Of a stretch of DNA of 64,000 nt, positions 45,312 to 55,113 are shown piece by piece. The notes under the pieces were generated by a model. It saw only the letters and a list, made by a program, of their open reading frames with translations, was not told the DNA's origin and ran no database searches. The DNA lies in NCBI RefSeq assembly GCF_001270265.1, contig NZ_LGAP01000025.1, positions 40,057 through 104,056 on the forward strand, written 5' to 3'. Source of the DNA: Ensifer adhaerens (GTDB lineage Bacteria > Pseudomonadota > Alphaproteobacteria > Rhizobiales > Rhizobiaceae). Position numbers and translations under genes: made by a program. Positions within the stretch are counted from its first letter, which is position 1, and each line of letters starts with the position of its first letter.

Positions 45312-45857
45312 ATGAGGGAGCGCCATAGGAGCTGGCGTGAGAACAACATGAAGAGAACAAATGACGAAGGAAGGATCAGGGCCTGGACAGGCTTGCCGCC
45401 GCGCCCTGCCCCGATCAGCGAGCCGCGGGCCTGGCTGGCGCGCGCGCATCAGGAACAGCTCGCCCTCTGCAGCATCCTCGAAGAAATCGCAGACAGCCTG
45501 CCGGTCGAAATCGACCGGCAGAAATGCGCCTATGCCGCCAAGATGCTGGAGCCGCTGATACGGGAACTGCATTCGGGCGAAGAAAGCGCGGTGTTCCGCT
45601 GGGTCGAACAACACTTCGGCGACAACCCGTCGATCGAAGCCACGCTCGCGCGCCTCAAATACGAGCATTGCGAGGACGAGTGCTTCGCCGAGGAGCTGAC
45701 GGAAATGCTGGTGAAGCTCGGCGCCGCCGACGAGAGCGTCAATGCGGAGACCGCCGGCTACATGCTGCGCGGCTTCTTCACCAATCTGCGAAGGCATATC
45801 GGCTTCGAGCAGGAATGTCTTCGGACCCTGCTTCCGGACGACGCAGACATCAATTGA
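45312..45857 (+). CDS. Hemerythrin-like (HHE-type) cation-binding protein
   Basis: 181 residues from ATG 45312 (AGGAAAC upstream); an in-frame ATG at 45348 has no good site. The helical bundle has likely metal residues in ARAHQEQLALCSILEEIAD, LIRELHSGEESAVFRWVEQHF, LKYEHCEDECFAEELTEML and LRRHIGFEQECLRTLLP, arranged as in H-x-HxxxE bundles. Members bind O2, NO or iron. Divergent from fixN over an FNR box, so a role in O2/NO sensing or iron repair under low oxygen is a reasonable inference. Confidence 0.7.
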   Translation: MRERHRSWRENNMKRTNDEGRIRAWTGLPPRPAPISEPRAWLARAHQEQLALCSILEEIADSLPVEIDRQKCAYAAKMLEPLIRELHSGEESAVFRWVEQHFGDNPSIEATLARLKYEHCEDECFAEELTEMLVKLGAADESVNAETAGYMLRGFFTNLRRHIGFEQECLRTLLPDDADIN

Positions 45858-45873
45858 ACGAACGGCGGCTCGA

Positions 45874-45978
45874 CTGCATAATTCCTTAAATCGGATCCGA
45901 TGTAAGGATAAAATTATGCAGCAAGTTTAAAGCGTTACAGCGCCCTTTGCGCGTCATATTTGACGCGCGGCGCTGTAA
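45874..45978. repeat. RIME-type intergenic mosaic element
   Basis: Two large palindromes in about 105 bases: CTGCATAATT pairs with AATTATGCAG (45874-45921) with an inner CCTTAAATCGGATCCGAT stem, and TTACAGCGCC pairs with GGCGCTGTAA (45935-45978). This two-palindrome plan of about 108 bases matches RIME1 elements of Rhizobium. It sits between the hemerythrin-like and PAS genes and may end both converging transcripts. Confidence 0.85.
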
Positions 45979-46018
45979 ACGGCCGCCGTTTCGGTATTGC
46001 GATACAACCGACAGGGCT

Positions 46019-46729
46019 TCAGGCGGCGATGGCCCGGCGCCTGTCCGCATGCTCCTGGATCACCAGGATCGCGCCGATGAGCTTGCCACTGCTCGACATG
46101 CAGGGCGTCAGCCGACAGCGCACCACGACGGTTCGTCCGTCAACGGTCTTGGCGAAGGTATAGTCGACCACCTCGCCGGCAAAACAGCGGTCGAGATAGC
46201 TCTTCACGCGCAGTTCGAAGCGCTGGATGCCGATGAACTCGACGATATGCCGGCCGATGAGGTCCATCGGGCGGCTTTCGAGATGGTTGGCGTTGAGCGG
46301 ATTGGTATAGAGATACCGATAGTCCGGCGTGATCACGGCGATGCGATCCGGGAAACTGTCGAGGATCGCCTCGTTGAGCAAGCCCTCATCCGCTCGCCCC
46401 TTATGCGGCAATACAGGCGTGCGCTCCAATCGCAACTCGGCGGCGTTGACCGCGCCCGTGGCTGCGAAATAGCGATTGATCAGCGACTGCAAAAGCTGCG
46501 AATGGCGCAGCACGCAGGAAATGTCGTCGGCCTCGACGCGCAGAATATCGATCAGAAACTGGAACTGAAGGCGGGCATCTTCGACGCTGACGGCCTTCTC
46601 ATCATAGACCGACTTCAGAATAGGATCGAGTTCACGATCCAGAAGCCCGATCAGATGCTCGTCCGCTGTACGTACAGCATACTGCAATTGTGAATACTTG
46701 AACCAGAACAGCTCAATCAGTGCGTTCAA
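46019..46729 (-). CDS. PAS-domain protein without an output domain
   Basis: 236 residues. The first half is helical (NALIELFWFKYSQLQYAVRT, LQFQFLIDILRVEADDISCVL) and the second half is a PAS domain, ILDSFPDRIAVITPDYRYLYTNPLNANHL to GRTVVVRCRLTPCMSSSGKLIGAILVIQEH. There is no kinase, GGDEF or DNA-binding part, so it must act on a partner. The ligand is unknown; Cys residues are few. The gene stands alone, just past a RIME. Confidence 0.72.
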   Translation of the reverse strand: MNALIELFWFKYSQLQYAVRTADEHLIGLLDRELDPILKSVYDEKAVSVEDARLQFQFLIDILRVEADDISCVLRHSQLLQSLINRYFAATGAVNAAELRLERTPVLPHKGRADEGLLNEAILDSFPDRIAVITPDYRYLYTNPLNANHLESRPMDLIGRHIVEFIGIQRFELRVKSYLDRCFAGEVVDYTFAKTVDGRTVVVRCRLTPCMSSSGKLIGAILVIQEHADRRRAIAA

Positions 46730-47068
46730 TTCGAAACCCCAATTCCCCCACGGCCGAGGCCGCGCCGATGCACTTAAATGACAGGCTTTGATGGTGTAGA
46801 CGCTGATCTAGGTTTTGACGGCTCCCCCACATCTCTAGCGAAAACCACGAGACTTTGGCCACCCAAAGCGCTTGCGGTCTGTTCCCCCGCGATACAACGG
46901 TGAGTTTACACTCATTGCCGCCCCGTTCAACATCAGAAAGGGAAGCTTGCGGTTTCGAAGCGCTTTCAGCCGCGCAAAGACGCCGATTTTCTCCAGCAAA
47001 TGCAAAAGGAAAGCGCAAAAAAGGCGCTGCGCCCTGTGGCGGCAACGCCTTTTGCGGTTCGAGGAGAA
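46730..47068. other. Intergenic region with the lpxXL terminator
   Basis: About 340 bases. GCAAAAAAGGCG (about 47015-47026) pairs with CGCCTTTTGC (47046-47055); read on the minus strand this hairpin lies 13 bases past the lpxXL stop and contains its own A/T tracts, so it is a likely terminator. The stretch 46780-46960 shows no gene; its composition differs from the flanks and could be remnant DNA, but I recognise nothing. Confidence 0.5.
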
Positions 47069-47998
47069 TCAGTCTTTCAGGTAGCGCTTGATGTGCCAGC
47101 GGTCGTGATACCACAACCATTGCCCGGGATATTCCCTGACCCAGTACTCGACCTTGTCGTTGAGAACCTGGGCCGTGGCGTTGACGTCGACGGCGCCATC
47201 GGGCCTGCGCGGGATGTCGATCGCCGGCTCCAGCTCCAGCCGGAAACGATTGCCGGGCAACCGGATGCAACGGGCGGGATAGACCTCGCAATTGAACTGG
47301 CGCACGAGCTTGGCCAGCAGCGGATTGGTCTGCACGTCCTGCCCGAAGAACTTGGTCTTCAGGCCCTTGCGGAACTTCTGGTCGACGAGCACGCCAACAC
47401 CGTTGCCGCGCTCGAGCTGGCGCGCCAGTGCAAAGGACGAACCCGCATGCGACGGCACGAGGTTGCCCATGCGCTCCTTGCGGAACTCGAAGACCTTCTC
47501 GGCGACGTAAGGGTTGTTCGGTGGGCGGAAGAGCACCGTCACCTCCAGCCCGAAGGCGGAGCCTGCAACCGGGAGCATCTCGAAATTGCCGCTGTGGGCG
47601 GTAAAGACGATGAAGGGTCGCGGATTGTCGCGCAGCTCGAGAAAGAGCGGAACGCCCGAGACTTCGACGCGGCCGGGCGTGGTCGCCTCGGGATCGAAAT
47701 CGAACAGCCGGTCGAGGAAGACATATTCGGCCGCCATGCGACCCATATTGCCCCAGCTCTCCATGGCAATCGCTTCAATCTCGGCCTCGCTCTTTTCGGG
47801 AAAGGCGTTGCGCAGATTGGTCAGCGTCAGTCGGTGCCGGCTGGTCTTCGGGCCGATGAAGCGGGCGGCCCGATCCATGAAGCGGATGGCGCCATCGGCA
47901 GGAAACAGCTTCAGGATCGTCAGAAGCAGGAAGACGAGTTGCGCAATCAGCCACTGCCGGAAATGATCCGCCGCCAGAACCAGCCGTGTGATCAGCAT
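47069..47998 (-). CDS. lpxXL: Lipid A very-long-chain acyltransferase LpxXL
   Basis: 309 residues from ATG 47998; an in-frame TTG at 48013 would overlap the upstream stop by 4 bases and is an alternative. One N-terminal membrane helix (WLIAQLVFLLLTILKLFPA) leads to the LpxL/HtrB acyltransferase domain, with the catalytic H-x4-E in FTAHSGNFEMLPVAG and GVGVLVDQKFRKG. In rhizobia this protein moves the 28-carbon acyl chain from AcpXL to lipid A. Last gene of the XL cluster. Confidence 0.9.
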   Translation of the reverse strand: MLITRLVLAADHFRQWLIAQLVFLLLTILKLFPADGAIRFMDRAARFIGPKTSRHRLTLTNLRNAFPEKSEAEIEAIAMESWGNMGRMAAEYVFLDRLFDFDPEATTPGRVEVSGVPLFLELRDNPRPFIVFTAHSGNFEMLPVAGSAFGLEVTVLFRPPNNPYVAEKVFEFRKERMGNLVPSHAGSSFALARQLERGNGVGVLVDQKFRKGLKTKFFGQDVQTNPLLAKLVRQFNCEVYPARCIRLPGNRFRLELEPAIDIPRRPDGAVDVNATAQVLNDKVEYWVREYPGQWLWYHDRWHIKRYLKD

Positions 47999-48009
47999 GC
48001 GCACGTGGA

Positions 48010-49038
48010 TCAATCCATCTTCAGGATGATCTTGCCGAAGATCTGGCGCGATTCCATCCGCTCCAGCGCCCGGTCGATCTCGTCGAAGCCGACTTCAGTG
48101 TCGATCACCGGATGCACCAGACCGCGCGCCATCTTCTGCATGGCGTTGGCCATGTTCTCCATGCGGCAGCCGAAGGAGCCGAGCAGCTTCAGCTGCTGCT
48201 GGAAGAGCATCATCAGGTTCATGTCGGTCGACACACCGGAGGTCGAGCCGCAGGTGACCAGACGGCCTCCCCGCTTCATGCAGAGCATGGAGCCGGCCCA
48301 GGTGTCCTTGCCGACGTGTTCGAACACGACGTCGACGCCCTTCTTCTTGGTCAGCTTGCGCACGACGCCTTCAAAGCGGTCGGTGCGGTAATTGATGACG
48401 TGGTCGGCGCCAAGCGCCTTGGCCTTCTCGATCTTGTCGTCGGAGCCGACGGTGGTGATGACGGTGCAGCCGATCTTCTTGGCAAGCTGGATAGCCGCCG
48501 AGCCGATGCCGGAACCGCCGGCATGGACGAGAATGGTTTCGCCGGGCTCGAGCTTGGCGTTGTCGAACAGCATGTGCTCGACGGTACCGAAGGTGACCGG
48601 CGCAAGCGCTGCGGCAACGGCATCGATACCGGGAGGTGCCGGCACCAGCAGGCGGGCGGGAAGATTGATCTTTTCCTGCGCAAAACCGTCGAGATGGAAA
48701 CCGTGCACGCCGCCCACATGTTCGCAGAGATTGTCGCGACCCTCGCGGCACGGACGGCAGAGGCCGCAGGTGCGCGCGCCGTAGATCGAAACGAGCTGGC
48801 CCGGCAGCACGCTCGCGACACCAGGACCGATGGCGTCGACGACGCCGGCCGCCTCGGCGCCGATGACGAGCGGCATCTTGCGCTTGGCAAAGGCCATGCC
48901 GCGCCAGCCCCACACATCGATATGGTTGAGGGCGACCGCCTTGACCCGGAGCGTCACTTCGCCCGGGCCTGGCGCTTCCGGCTCGGGAACGTCGGTGATT
49001 TCGAGCTTGCGGTCATCGAGCAGTTGCAGGGCGCGCAT
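48010..49038 (-). CDS. Zinc-type alcohol dehydrogenase of the lipid A XL cluster
   Basis: 342 residues of the MDR type. The structural zinc Cys cluster is GARTCGLCRPCREGRDNLCEH, the catalytic site begins VIGAEAAGVV, and the NAD(P) fold is ILVHAGGSGIGSAAIQLA. The position fixed between fabF1XL and lpxXL in rhizobia implies a step in very-long-chain acyl synthesis, perhaps enoyl or keto reduction, but its reaction has not been shown to my knowledge. It is preceded by a RIME. Confidence 0.88.
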   Translation of the reverse strand: MRALQLLDDRKLEITDVPEPEAPGPGEVTLRVKAVALNHIDVWGWRGMAFAKRKMPLVIGAEAAGVVDAIGPGVASVLPGQLVSIYGARTCGLCRPCREGRDNLCEHVGGVHGFHLDGFAQEKINLPARLLVPAPPGIDAVAAALAPVTFGTVEHMLFDNAKLEPGETILVHAGGSGIGSAAIQLAKKIGCTVITTVGSDDKIEKAKALGADHVINYRTDRFEGVVRKLTKKKGVDVVFEHVGKDTWAGSMLCMKRGGRLVTCGSTSGVSTDMNLMMLFQQQLKLLGSFGCRMENMANAMQKMARGLVHPVIDTEVGFDEIDRALERMESRQIFGKIILKMD

Positions 49039-49081
49039 GATCTTTCCTCTGCCTTGAGCGGCATCATTTCGTCTGGATGTT

Positions 49082-49188
49082 CTGCTGCATGATTCCTTAA
49101 ATCGGATCCGATTTAAGGGAATACTATTGCAGCAGGTCTAATGCGTTACAGCGTCCTTTGCGCGCCATACCTGACGCGCGGCGCTGTA
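49082..49188. repeat. RIME-type element between fabF1XL and the dehydrogenase
   Basis: CTGCTGCATGATTCCTTAAA and its complement ending TTGCAGCAG fill 49082-49135, and TTACAGCG pairs with CGCTGTA across 49146-49188. It is about 75% like the element at 45874. It lies inside the XL operon on the transcript, so the hairpins will be transcribed and may affect mRNA stability. Confidence 0.85.
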
Positions 49189-49197
49189 GTCGCCGGC

Positions 49198-50481
<1,284 letters not shown>

Positions 50482-50493
50482 CAATCGTTCCTC

Positions 50494-51696
50494 TTATTCG
50501 GCCGAAAGGACCGCGACGCCTTCGCCGCGTGAATGACCGATGGTCGTCACGACCGCCGTCCTGGCGCCCGCCGTCATCGGCTTTTCGAAGCTTGCATCAA
50601 AGGCGGGAACCTTGGCGCCATGGCCGAGCGCGAGTGCGGCAAGCGCGAGGCCCGCAGGAAACTGCGCTTCGATGCTGTGGCCGACGAGGCCGCCATAGGC
50701 GCGCACCGGCGCTTCGCCAAGCTTGGTTTGCAGAAACGCCTTTTCGCTGGCGACGAGATCATGGAAACCTGACGTGCCGGAGAACACCACCGTCTGTGCG
50801 GGATCGAGCTTTTCGGCCGGCTTTGCCAGGTCCGCAAGGCGGGCTTCCAGCTTGCCGTCCGTACGGCTGCCGCGGTCGCTGCCGATCGCGTCGATCGTGG
50901 CATAGATGCGGGCGCCGCGGGCTTCTGCATAATCACGCGATTCCAGCACCAGGAAGGCACCGACCGAGCCGAGGATCATGCCGCCGCCGTCTTCACGCTT
51001 GCGCGACCAGATCGGATGCCAGTCGCCAGTGGCCTGCCCCTGGATCGCCTCGATCATCAGCATGATGTCGAGACGCTCGGCGGAAAACGCACCGCCGACC
51101 AGTGTGTGCGTCGACTGTCCGGCCTTGATGCGGAAGAAGGCCGTTTCGATCGCCGAAATGCCGGCCGCCTCTTCGCCCATGAAGGTGCGCGAAGATCCCG
51201 TCACCTTGTGCACGATCGAGATATTGCCGGCGAGAAGGTTGGAAAGCTGGGCCAGGAACAGCGTCGGACGCAGTTCGGTGGTCAGCTTCTCGTTCAGCAC
51301 CTGTTCGCGGTCGTTGCGCTTCAGCGCCTCGTCGACGATCAGCGAATCGACATTGATGTCGCGCTCGCCGCCGCCGGCCGCCACGATCATGTCCATGCTG
51401 CCGCAGGCGTCGAGATTGTCCTTGAGGCCGGCATCATCAAGCGCCAGGCCGGCTGCAAACACGCCGAGGCGCTGCCAGTTTTCCATCTGGCGCTGGTCGC
51501 CACGCTTGGCGATCTGCTGCGACCAGTCGATCTCCGGCAGCGGATGCACCGGATAGGGCTTGAACTTTTCGGTCTCGACACGCGTCACCGGCGGCTCGGC
51601 CGCGCTCAAAAGCACGACATGCGGCTCGACGCCGACACCCTGGCTCGTGACGATACCGACGCCGGTGATGACCACGTCGTTTGCGGATTTGCTCAT
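50494..51696 (-). CDS. fabF2XL: Ketosynthase-like protein FabF2XL, catalytic triad lost
   Basis: 400 residues from ATG 51696 (GGAGAAGTG upstream). It keeps the thiolase fold (VVITGVGIVTSQGVGVE, GGMILGSVGAFLVLESRDYA), but the active-site segment reads SSRTFMGEEAAG (residues 168-179) without Cys, and the first His motif reads VFSGTSGFHDLV rather than HGTS. Only the second, YGGLVGHSIEAQF, is kept. This recalls the chain-length factor of type II polyketide synthases, so a non-catalytic partner of FabF1XL is inferred. Confidence 0.9.
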   Translation of the reverse strand: MSKSANDVVITGVGIVTSQGVGVEPHVVLLSAAEPPVTRVETEKFKPYPVHPLPEIDWSQQIAKRGDQRQMENWQRLGVFAAGLALDDAGLKDNLDACGSMDMIVAAGGGERDINVDSLIVDEALKRNDREQVLNEKLTTELRPTLFLAQLSNLLAGNISIVHKVTGSSRTFMGEEAAGISAIETAFFRIKAGQSTHTLVGGAFSAERLDIMLMIEAIQGQATGDWHPIWSRKREDGGGMILGSVGAFLVLESRDYAEARGARIYATIDAIGSDRGSRTDGKLEARLADLAKPAEKLDPAQTVVFSGTSGFHDLVASEKAFLQTKLGEAPVRAYGGLVGHSIEAQFPAGLALAALALGHGAKVPAFDASFEKPMTAGARTAVVTTIGHSRGEGVAVLSAE

Positions 51697-51698
51697 CT

Positions 51699-52184
51699 TC
51701 ACTTCTCCGAAGCGGCGTCTGCCGCAAGTGCCGCCATCAGGCCCACCTCGACGGCGCGCTTGCGCACGATATCGCCGAGCGGCACCTGATCGAACGGCAT
51801 CGTTCTGAGTTTCAACTGTGCGTCACAGACCTTCTTGCCCGCAGACGTGATCTTCGCCTTGGTGACGGCGAAACCGGAACCGTCGTGCTCGAGAAAGGCT
51901 TCGATATCGAGTTCCGCCGACGGCTCGACGAAGGTCCGCATCTTGGCGCCATCGACCGACATCAGAAACGGCATTGCCGCAAAATTGGTCGCGGCCAGCA
52001 CGAGAAAACCCGAAGCCTGTGCCATCGTCTCGATCAGAAGCACACCCGGCACCAGCGGATAGCCTGGGAAGTGGCCCTCGAATACCGGGCTCTTTTCGGG
52101 AACGACGGATCGCGCCGTCAGCCGGCCAGCCGAAAGATCGACCGTTTCGACACGATCGATCATCTGGAAGTATTCAAGGAGCAT
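51699..52184 (-). CDS. fabZXL: 3-hydroxyacyl-ACP dehydratase FabZXL
   Basis: 161 residues with the FabZ hot-dog fold. The active-site His is in FEGHFPGYPLVPGVLLIETMAQASG, with the catalytic acid in the ETMAQ helix. It dehydrates hydroxyacyl-AcpXL during chain building. The product ends in a long helical tail (VVRKRAVEVGLMAALAADAASE). A terminator separates it from acpXL, and its stop lies 2 bases before the fabF2XL start. Confidence 0.92.
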   Translation of the reverse strand: MLLEYFQMIDRVETVDLSAGRLTARSVVPEKSPVFEGHFPGYPLVPGVLLIETMAQASGFLVLAATNFAAMPFLMSVDGAKMRTFVEPSAELDIEAFLEHDGSGFAVTKAKITSAGKKVCDAQLKLRTMPFDQVPLGDIVRKRAVEVGLMAALAADAASEK

Positions 52185-52224
52185 GGAGGCTCACCCCGTT
52201 TGGTTTCGGGCTCAAGTAAAAACG

Positions 52225-52267
52225 CCAATGCCGCCTGTCAAGCGCGGGGCGCGACCGGCGGCATTGG
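52225..52267 (-). terminator. Rho-independent terminator between acpXL and fabZXL
   Basis: CCAATGCCGCC (52225-52235) pairs perfectly with GGCGGCATTGG (52257-52267), an 11-bp stem; on the minus strand it is followed by CGTTTTTAC. It lies 35 bases past the acpXL stop, so acpXL is probably transcribed in excess of the downstream genes. Confidence 0.85.
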
Positions 52268-52301
52268 AAATCGAGTGAAAAGGCTTAAACCTTGGCCTCA
52301 G

Positions 52302-52580
52302 TCAGGCCTTGGCAGCCCGCAGCTCGTCGATCTTGGAGCAGAGGTTCTTGAGCACGAAGTATTCTTCGGTCGAAACCTTGCCTTCGTTGACTTCCTGCGT
52401 CCACTGTTCCAGCGGAATCTTGATGCCGAATTCCTTGTCGATCGCAAAGACGATGTCCAGGAAGTCCAGGCTGTCGATGCCGAGATCGTCGATCGTGTGG
52501 CTTTCCGCCGTAATCGTCTCGCGATCGATCTCGCTCGTTTCCGCGATGATGTCGGCAACCTTGTCGAATGTAGCTGTCAC
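52302..52580 (-). CDS. acpXL: Acyl carrier protein AcpXL
   Basis: 92 residues from GTG 52580. The ATG at 52586 is only one base from AGAGG, so GTG is better placed, and it gives the usual 92-residue AcpXL beginning [19 protein letters not shown]. Ser37 in [15 protein letters not shown] carries phosphopantetheine. The acidic C-terminal part [20 protein letters not shown] is characteristic. It carries the very-long acyl chain for LpxXL. First gene of the XL cluster. Confidence 0.96.
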   Translation of the reverse strand: MTATFDKVADIIAETSEIDRETITAESHTIDDLGIDSLDFLDIVFAIDKEFGIKIPLEQWTQEVNEGKVSTEEYFVLKNLCSKIDELRAAKA

Positions 52581-52690
52581 GCACATACCTCTTTACTATT
52601 TTATTCCGAGTCTCGGCGATCCTATAGGTAAATGCGCCGCAAAAGCCAATGGCCTTGATAGCAACGTCTGCGATTTGAAAAGCGGTGTTG

Positions 52691-54040
52691 CTAAACGGCG
52701 ACCGAATGGCGTCCGCGCCCGGTTTGAAGATGGGCGTCGAAAACGGCCGCCACGGAACGTGCAAATGGCCGGCCGCGTTCGGTCAGCGTGAAGGTACCGT
52801 CCTCGATCGTCGTCAGCCCGTCCACATCCCGTGCGCGAAAGAGCTTTGCCTCCTCGACAACCGCCCCGGCGAGATCCGGAAACTCCGCCTTGATTCGTGA
52901 GAAGGAGAAAGCGAAGTCGCACATGATCGACGCGATCACTCGCGCCCGCAGACGGTCGTCAGGTGTCAGCCTATAGCCGCGCACCGCTGCCAGACCCGCG
53001 CTCTCCACCTGGCGCAGATATTCGCCGGTTGCCGGCATGTTCTGGACGTAGCCTTGACGGAACTGGCCGATCGCCGAGGCGCCGAGGCCGATCAGGGTTT
53101 CGGCGCCATCGCTGGTATAGCCCTGGAAATTCCGGCGCAGGCGCCCTTCCCGGCTGGCAATGGCCAGACTGTCGTCGGGCTTGGCGAAATGGTCGATGCC
53201 GATCGCCTCGTATCCGGCGGCAACAAGCATTTCAGCCGCCCGGCTCATCTGGGCAAAGCGCTCGACGATGCCGGGCAGGCTTTCGTCTGATATCATCGAC
53301 TGGTGTTTCTTCATCCACGGCACATGAGCATAGCCGAAGAGCGCGATACGATCGGGCGCCAGCGACAGCACGGCGTCGATCGTGGCCTCCAGCGATGACA
53401 GGCTCTGATAGGGCAAGCCGTAGAGCACGTCGCAATTGACCGAACGCACGCCGCGCGCCCGCGAAGCCTCGATCGCGTCGCGCGTCTGCTCATAGGTCTG
53501 GATGCGGTTGATCGCCTTCTGCACGACGGGGTCAAAATCCTGGACGCCGAAGCTCGCCCGCGTCATGCCGATCGCTGCCAGCGCATCATGGCGCGCCTCG
53601 TCGAGGTCGTTCGGGTCCATCTCGACGCTGATTTCGCAGTCGCCGGAAAACTCGAAGTGACTGCCGAAGGCCTGCTTGAGCGCAATCAGGTCGTCCGGCC
53701 GCAGCAAGGTCGGTGATCCCCCACCCAGATGCAGCGCCGTGACCTTCGCCTGCCGGTCCCCCCGCCCGCCGATCGACGCGATCTCGCGATGCAGCCCGTT
53801 CAGGTAGCTCGCCACCGGCTCGTAGCGCAGCGTCTGCTTGGTGTGACAGGCACAGAACCAGCACAGCCGGTCGCAATAGGGCACATGGGCGTAAAGCGAC
53901 AGCGCCTCACCCGGTCCGATGGCCTCAAGCCAGGACTCGTATTCGGCGCGGCCGACCGCCTCAGAGAAGTGCGGCGCGGTGGGGTAGCTGGTATAGCGCG
54001 GCACGGGGCTCGCATATTTCAGGATCAGCGCGTCGTCCAT
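52691..54040 (-). CDS. hemN: Oxygen-independent coproporphyrinogen III dehydrogenase HemN
   Basis: 449 residues from ATG 54040 (GGAGAG upstream). The radical-SAM cluster is C56-x3-C60-x2-C63 in VPYCDRLCWFCACHT. LHLGGGSPTLL, GDCEISVEMDPNDL, ASFGVQDFDPVVQKAINRIQ and GIDHFAKPDDSLA are HemN-specific. It makes protoporphyrinogen precursors without oxygen, needed for haem under microaerobic conditions. A perfect FNR box lies 53 bases upstream of its start. Confidence 0.95.
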   Translation of the reverse strand: MDDALILKYASPVPRYTSYPTAPHFSEAVGRAEYESWLEAIGPGEALSLYAHVPYCDRLCWFCACHTKQTLRYEPVASYLNGLHREIASIGGRGDRQAKVTALHLGGGSPTLLRPDDLIALKQAFGSHFEFSGDCEISVEMDPNDLDEARHDALAAIGMTRASFGVQDFDPVVQKAINRIQTYEQTRDAIEASRARGVRSVNCDVLYGLPYQSLSSLEATIDAVLSLAPDRIALFGYAHVPWMKKHQSMISDESLPGIVERFAQMSRAAEMLVAAGYEAIGIDHFAKPDDSLAIASREGRLRRNFQGYTSDGAETLIGLGASAIGQFRQGYVQNMPATGEYLRQVESAGLAAVRGYRLTPDDRLRARVIASIMCDFAFSFSRIKAEFPDLAGAVVEEAKLFRARDVDGLTTIEDGTFTLTERGRPFARSVAAVFDAHLQTGRGRHSVAV

Positions 54041-54092
54041 CGGTCTCTCCGTCAAGATGGCCAAGGCATAGGACGGATGGCAAAGCACGCCT

Positions 54093-54106
54093 TTGATTTT
54101 GATCAA
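54093..54106. promoter_or_regulatory. Perfect FNR/FixK box between hemN and fnrN
   Basis: TTGATTTTGATCAA matches TTGAT-N4-ATCAA in full. It lies about 60 bases (centre) from the hemN start and 155 bases from the fnrN start, so it should act mainly on hemN, with possible feedback on fnrN. Confidence 0.88.
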
Positions 54107-54255
54107 GTTGCCGAATTAACACGTTAAAATTGACAATGCTCAATTCAGCATGAGACATTGTTTCGCGCTTCCGGAATTAGCACCTGTCAACTCTTGATTT
54201 AGCCGCCCTCATCCTCTTTGGTCTTTACGACAAACCCGGTGCAGGGAAGAAAGAA

Positions 54256-54993
54256 TTGCAGATCGTGACCGAACAACGCCGCAAAGATATCCACAATTCG
54301 GACGTTCCAGCCGTCTGTGCCGCCTGCGAAGCGCGCCATGGCGGCGTTTGCGGCACGCTGAGCCCCAACCAGCTTCTCGACCTCAGCCGGCATTCGACCC
54401 GCCGCCGCGTCGAACCCGGCCGCGAGGTCGTCGGACAGGGCGAAATTTCGGACAGCTACGCCAACATCATCAGCGGCGTCGTCAAGCTCAGCAAGGTTCT
54501 TGCCGACGGGCGCCAGCAGATCGTCGGCCTGCAGTTCGCGCCCGATTTCATGGGGCGGCCCTTCACGCGCGAAAGCGCACTGACCGCGGAAGCGGCGATC
54601 GATACCGACATCTGTTCGTTCCCGCGCAATGTCATCGAGCGGCTCGTCGCCGAGGCGCCGGGGCTTGAACACCGCCTGCACGAACAGGCGCTGAAGGAAC
54701 TGGACGAAGCGCGCGACTGGATGCTGACGCTCGGCCGCAAGACCGCGCAAGAAAAGGTGGCGAGTTTTCTCTATATCATCGCCACCCACATCGATCCGGA
54801 AAACGGTACGGCGACGGAGTTCGACCTGCCGCTGTCGCGCGCCGACATCGCCGATTATCTTGGCCTGACGATCGAGACCGTCAGCCGGCAGATCACCAAG
54901 CTGCGCAAGGACAATGTCATCCGCATCGAAAGCAGCCGCCGCGTCACCGTGCCCAGCATGGACCGGCTGCTGCACGTCGCCGGCATCGATTGA
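54256..54993 (+). CDS. fnrN: FNR-type oxygen-sensing regulator FnrN
   Basis: 245 residues from TTG 54256; GTG 54265 is an alternative, and no start has a strong site. Cys21, Cys24 and Cys32 in CAACEARHGGVC plus Cys120 in TDICSFP form the [4Fe-4S] oxygen sensor, unlike FixK, which lacks them. The HTH reads SRADIADYLGLTIETVSRQI with the ETVSR recognition residues for TTGAT. It should switch on fixNOQP, fixGHIS and hemN at low oxygen. Confidence 0.93.
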   Translation: MQIVTEQRRKDIHNSDVPAVCAACEARHGGVCGTLSPNQLLDLSRHSTRRRVEPGREVVGQGEISDSYANIISGVVKLSKVLADGRQQIVGLQFAPDFMGRPFTRESALTAEAAIDTDICSFPRNVIERLVAEAPGLEHRLHEQALKELDEARDWMLTLGRKTAQEKVASFLYIIATHIDPENGTATEFDLPLSRADIADYLGLTIETVSRQITKLRKDNVIRIESSRRVTVPSMDRLLHVAGID

Positions 54994-54997
54994 GCCC

Positions 54998-55102
54998 TAC
55001 AGCGCCGCGCGTCTTATCAGACGCGCAAAGATCGCTGCAGCGCTTTGAATTGCTGCATGTTTTTGTCCTTAATCGGCTAAGATTTAAGGAAACATGCAGT
55101 AG
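54998..55102. repeat. RIME-type element, inverted orientation
   Basis: CTACAGCGCC pairs toward GCTGCAGCGC (54998-55043) and TTGCTGCATGT pairs with ACATGCAGTAG (55050-55102), the two palindromes in reverse order to the elements at 45874 and 49082. It separates the converging fnrN and L,D-transpeptidase genes. Confidence 0.8.
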
Positions 55103-55113
55103 CGTTCGGGGCC

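Noticed and set aside
46780..46960. Insertion-sequence remnant between the PAS and lpxXL genes
   Set aside because: The composition differs from the flanks, but no transposase motif, terminal inverted repeat or target duplication was seen.
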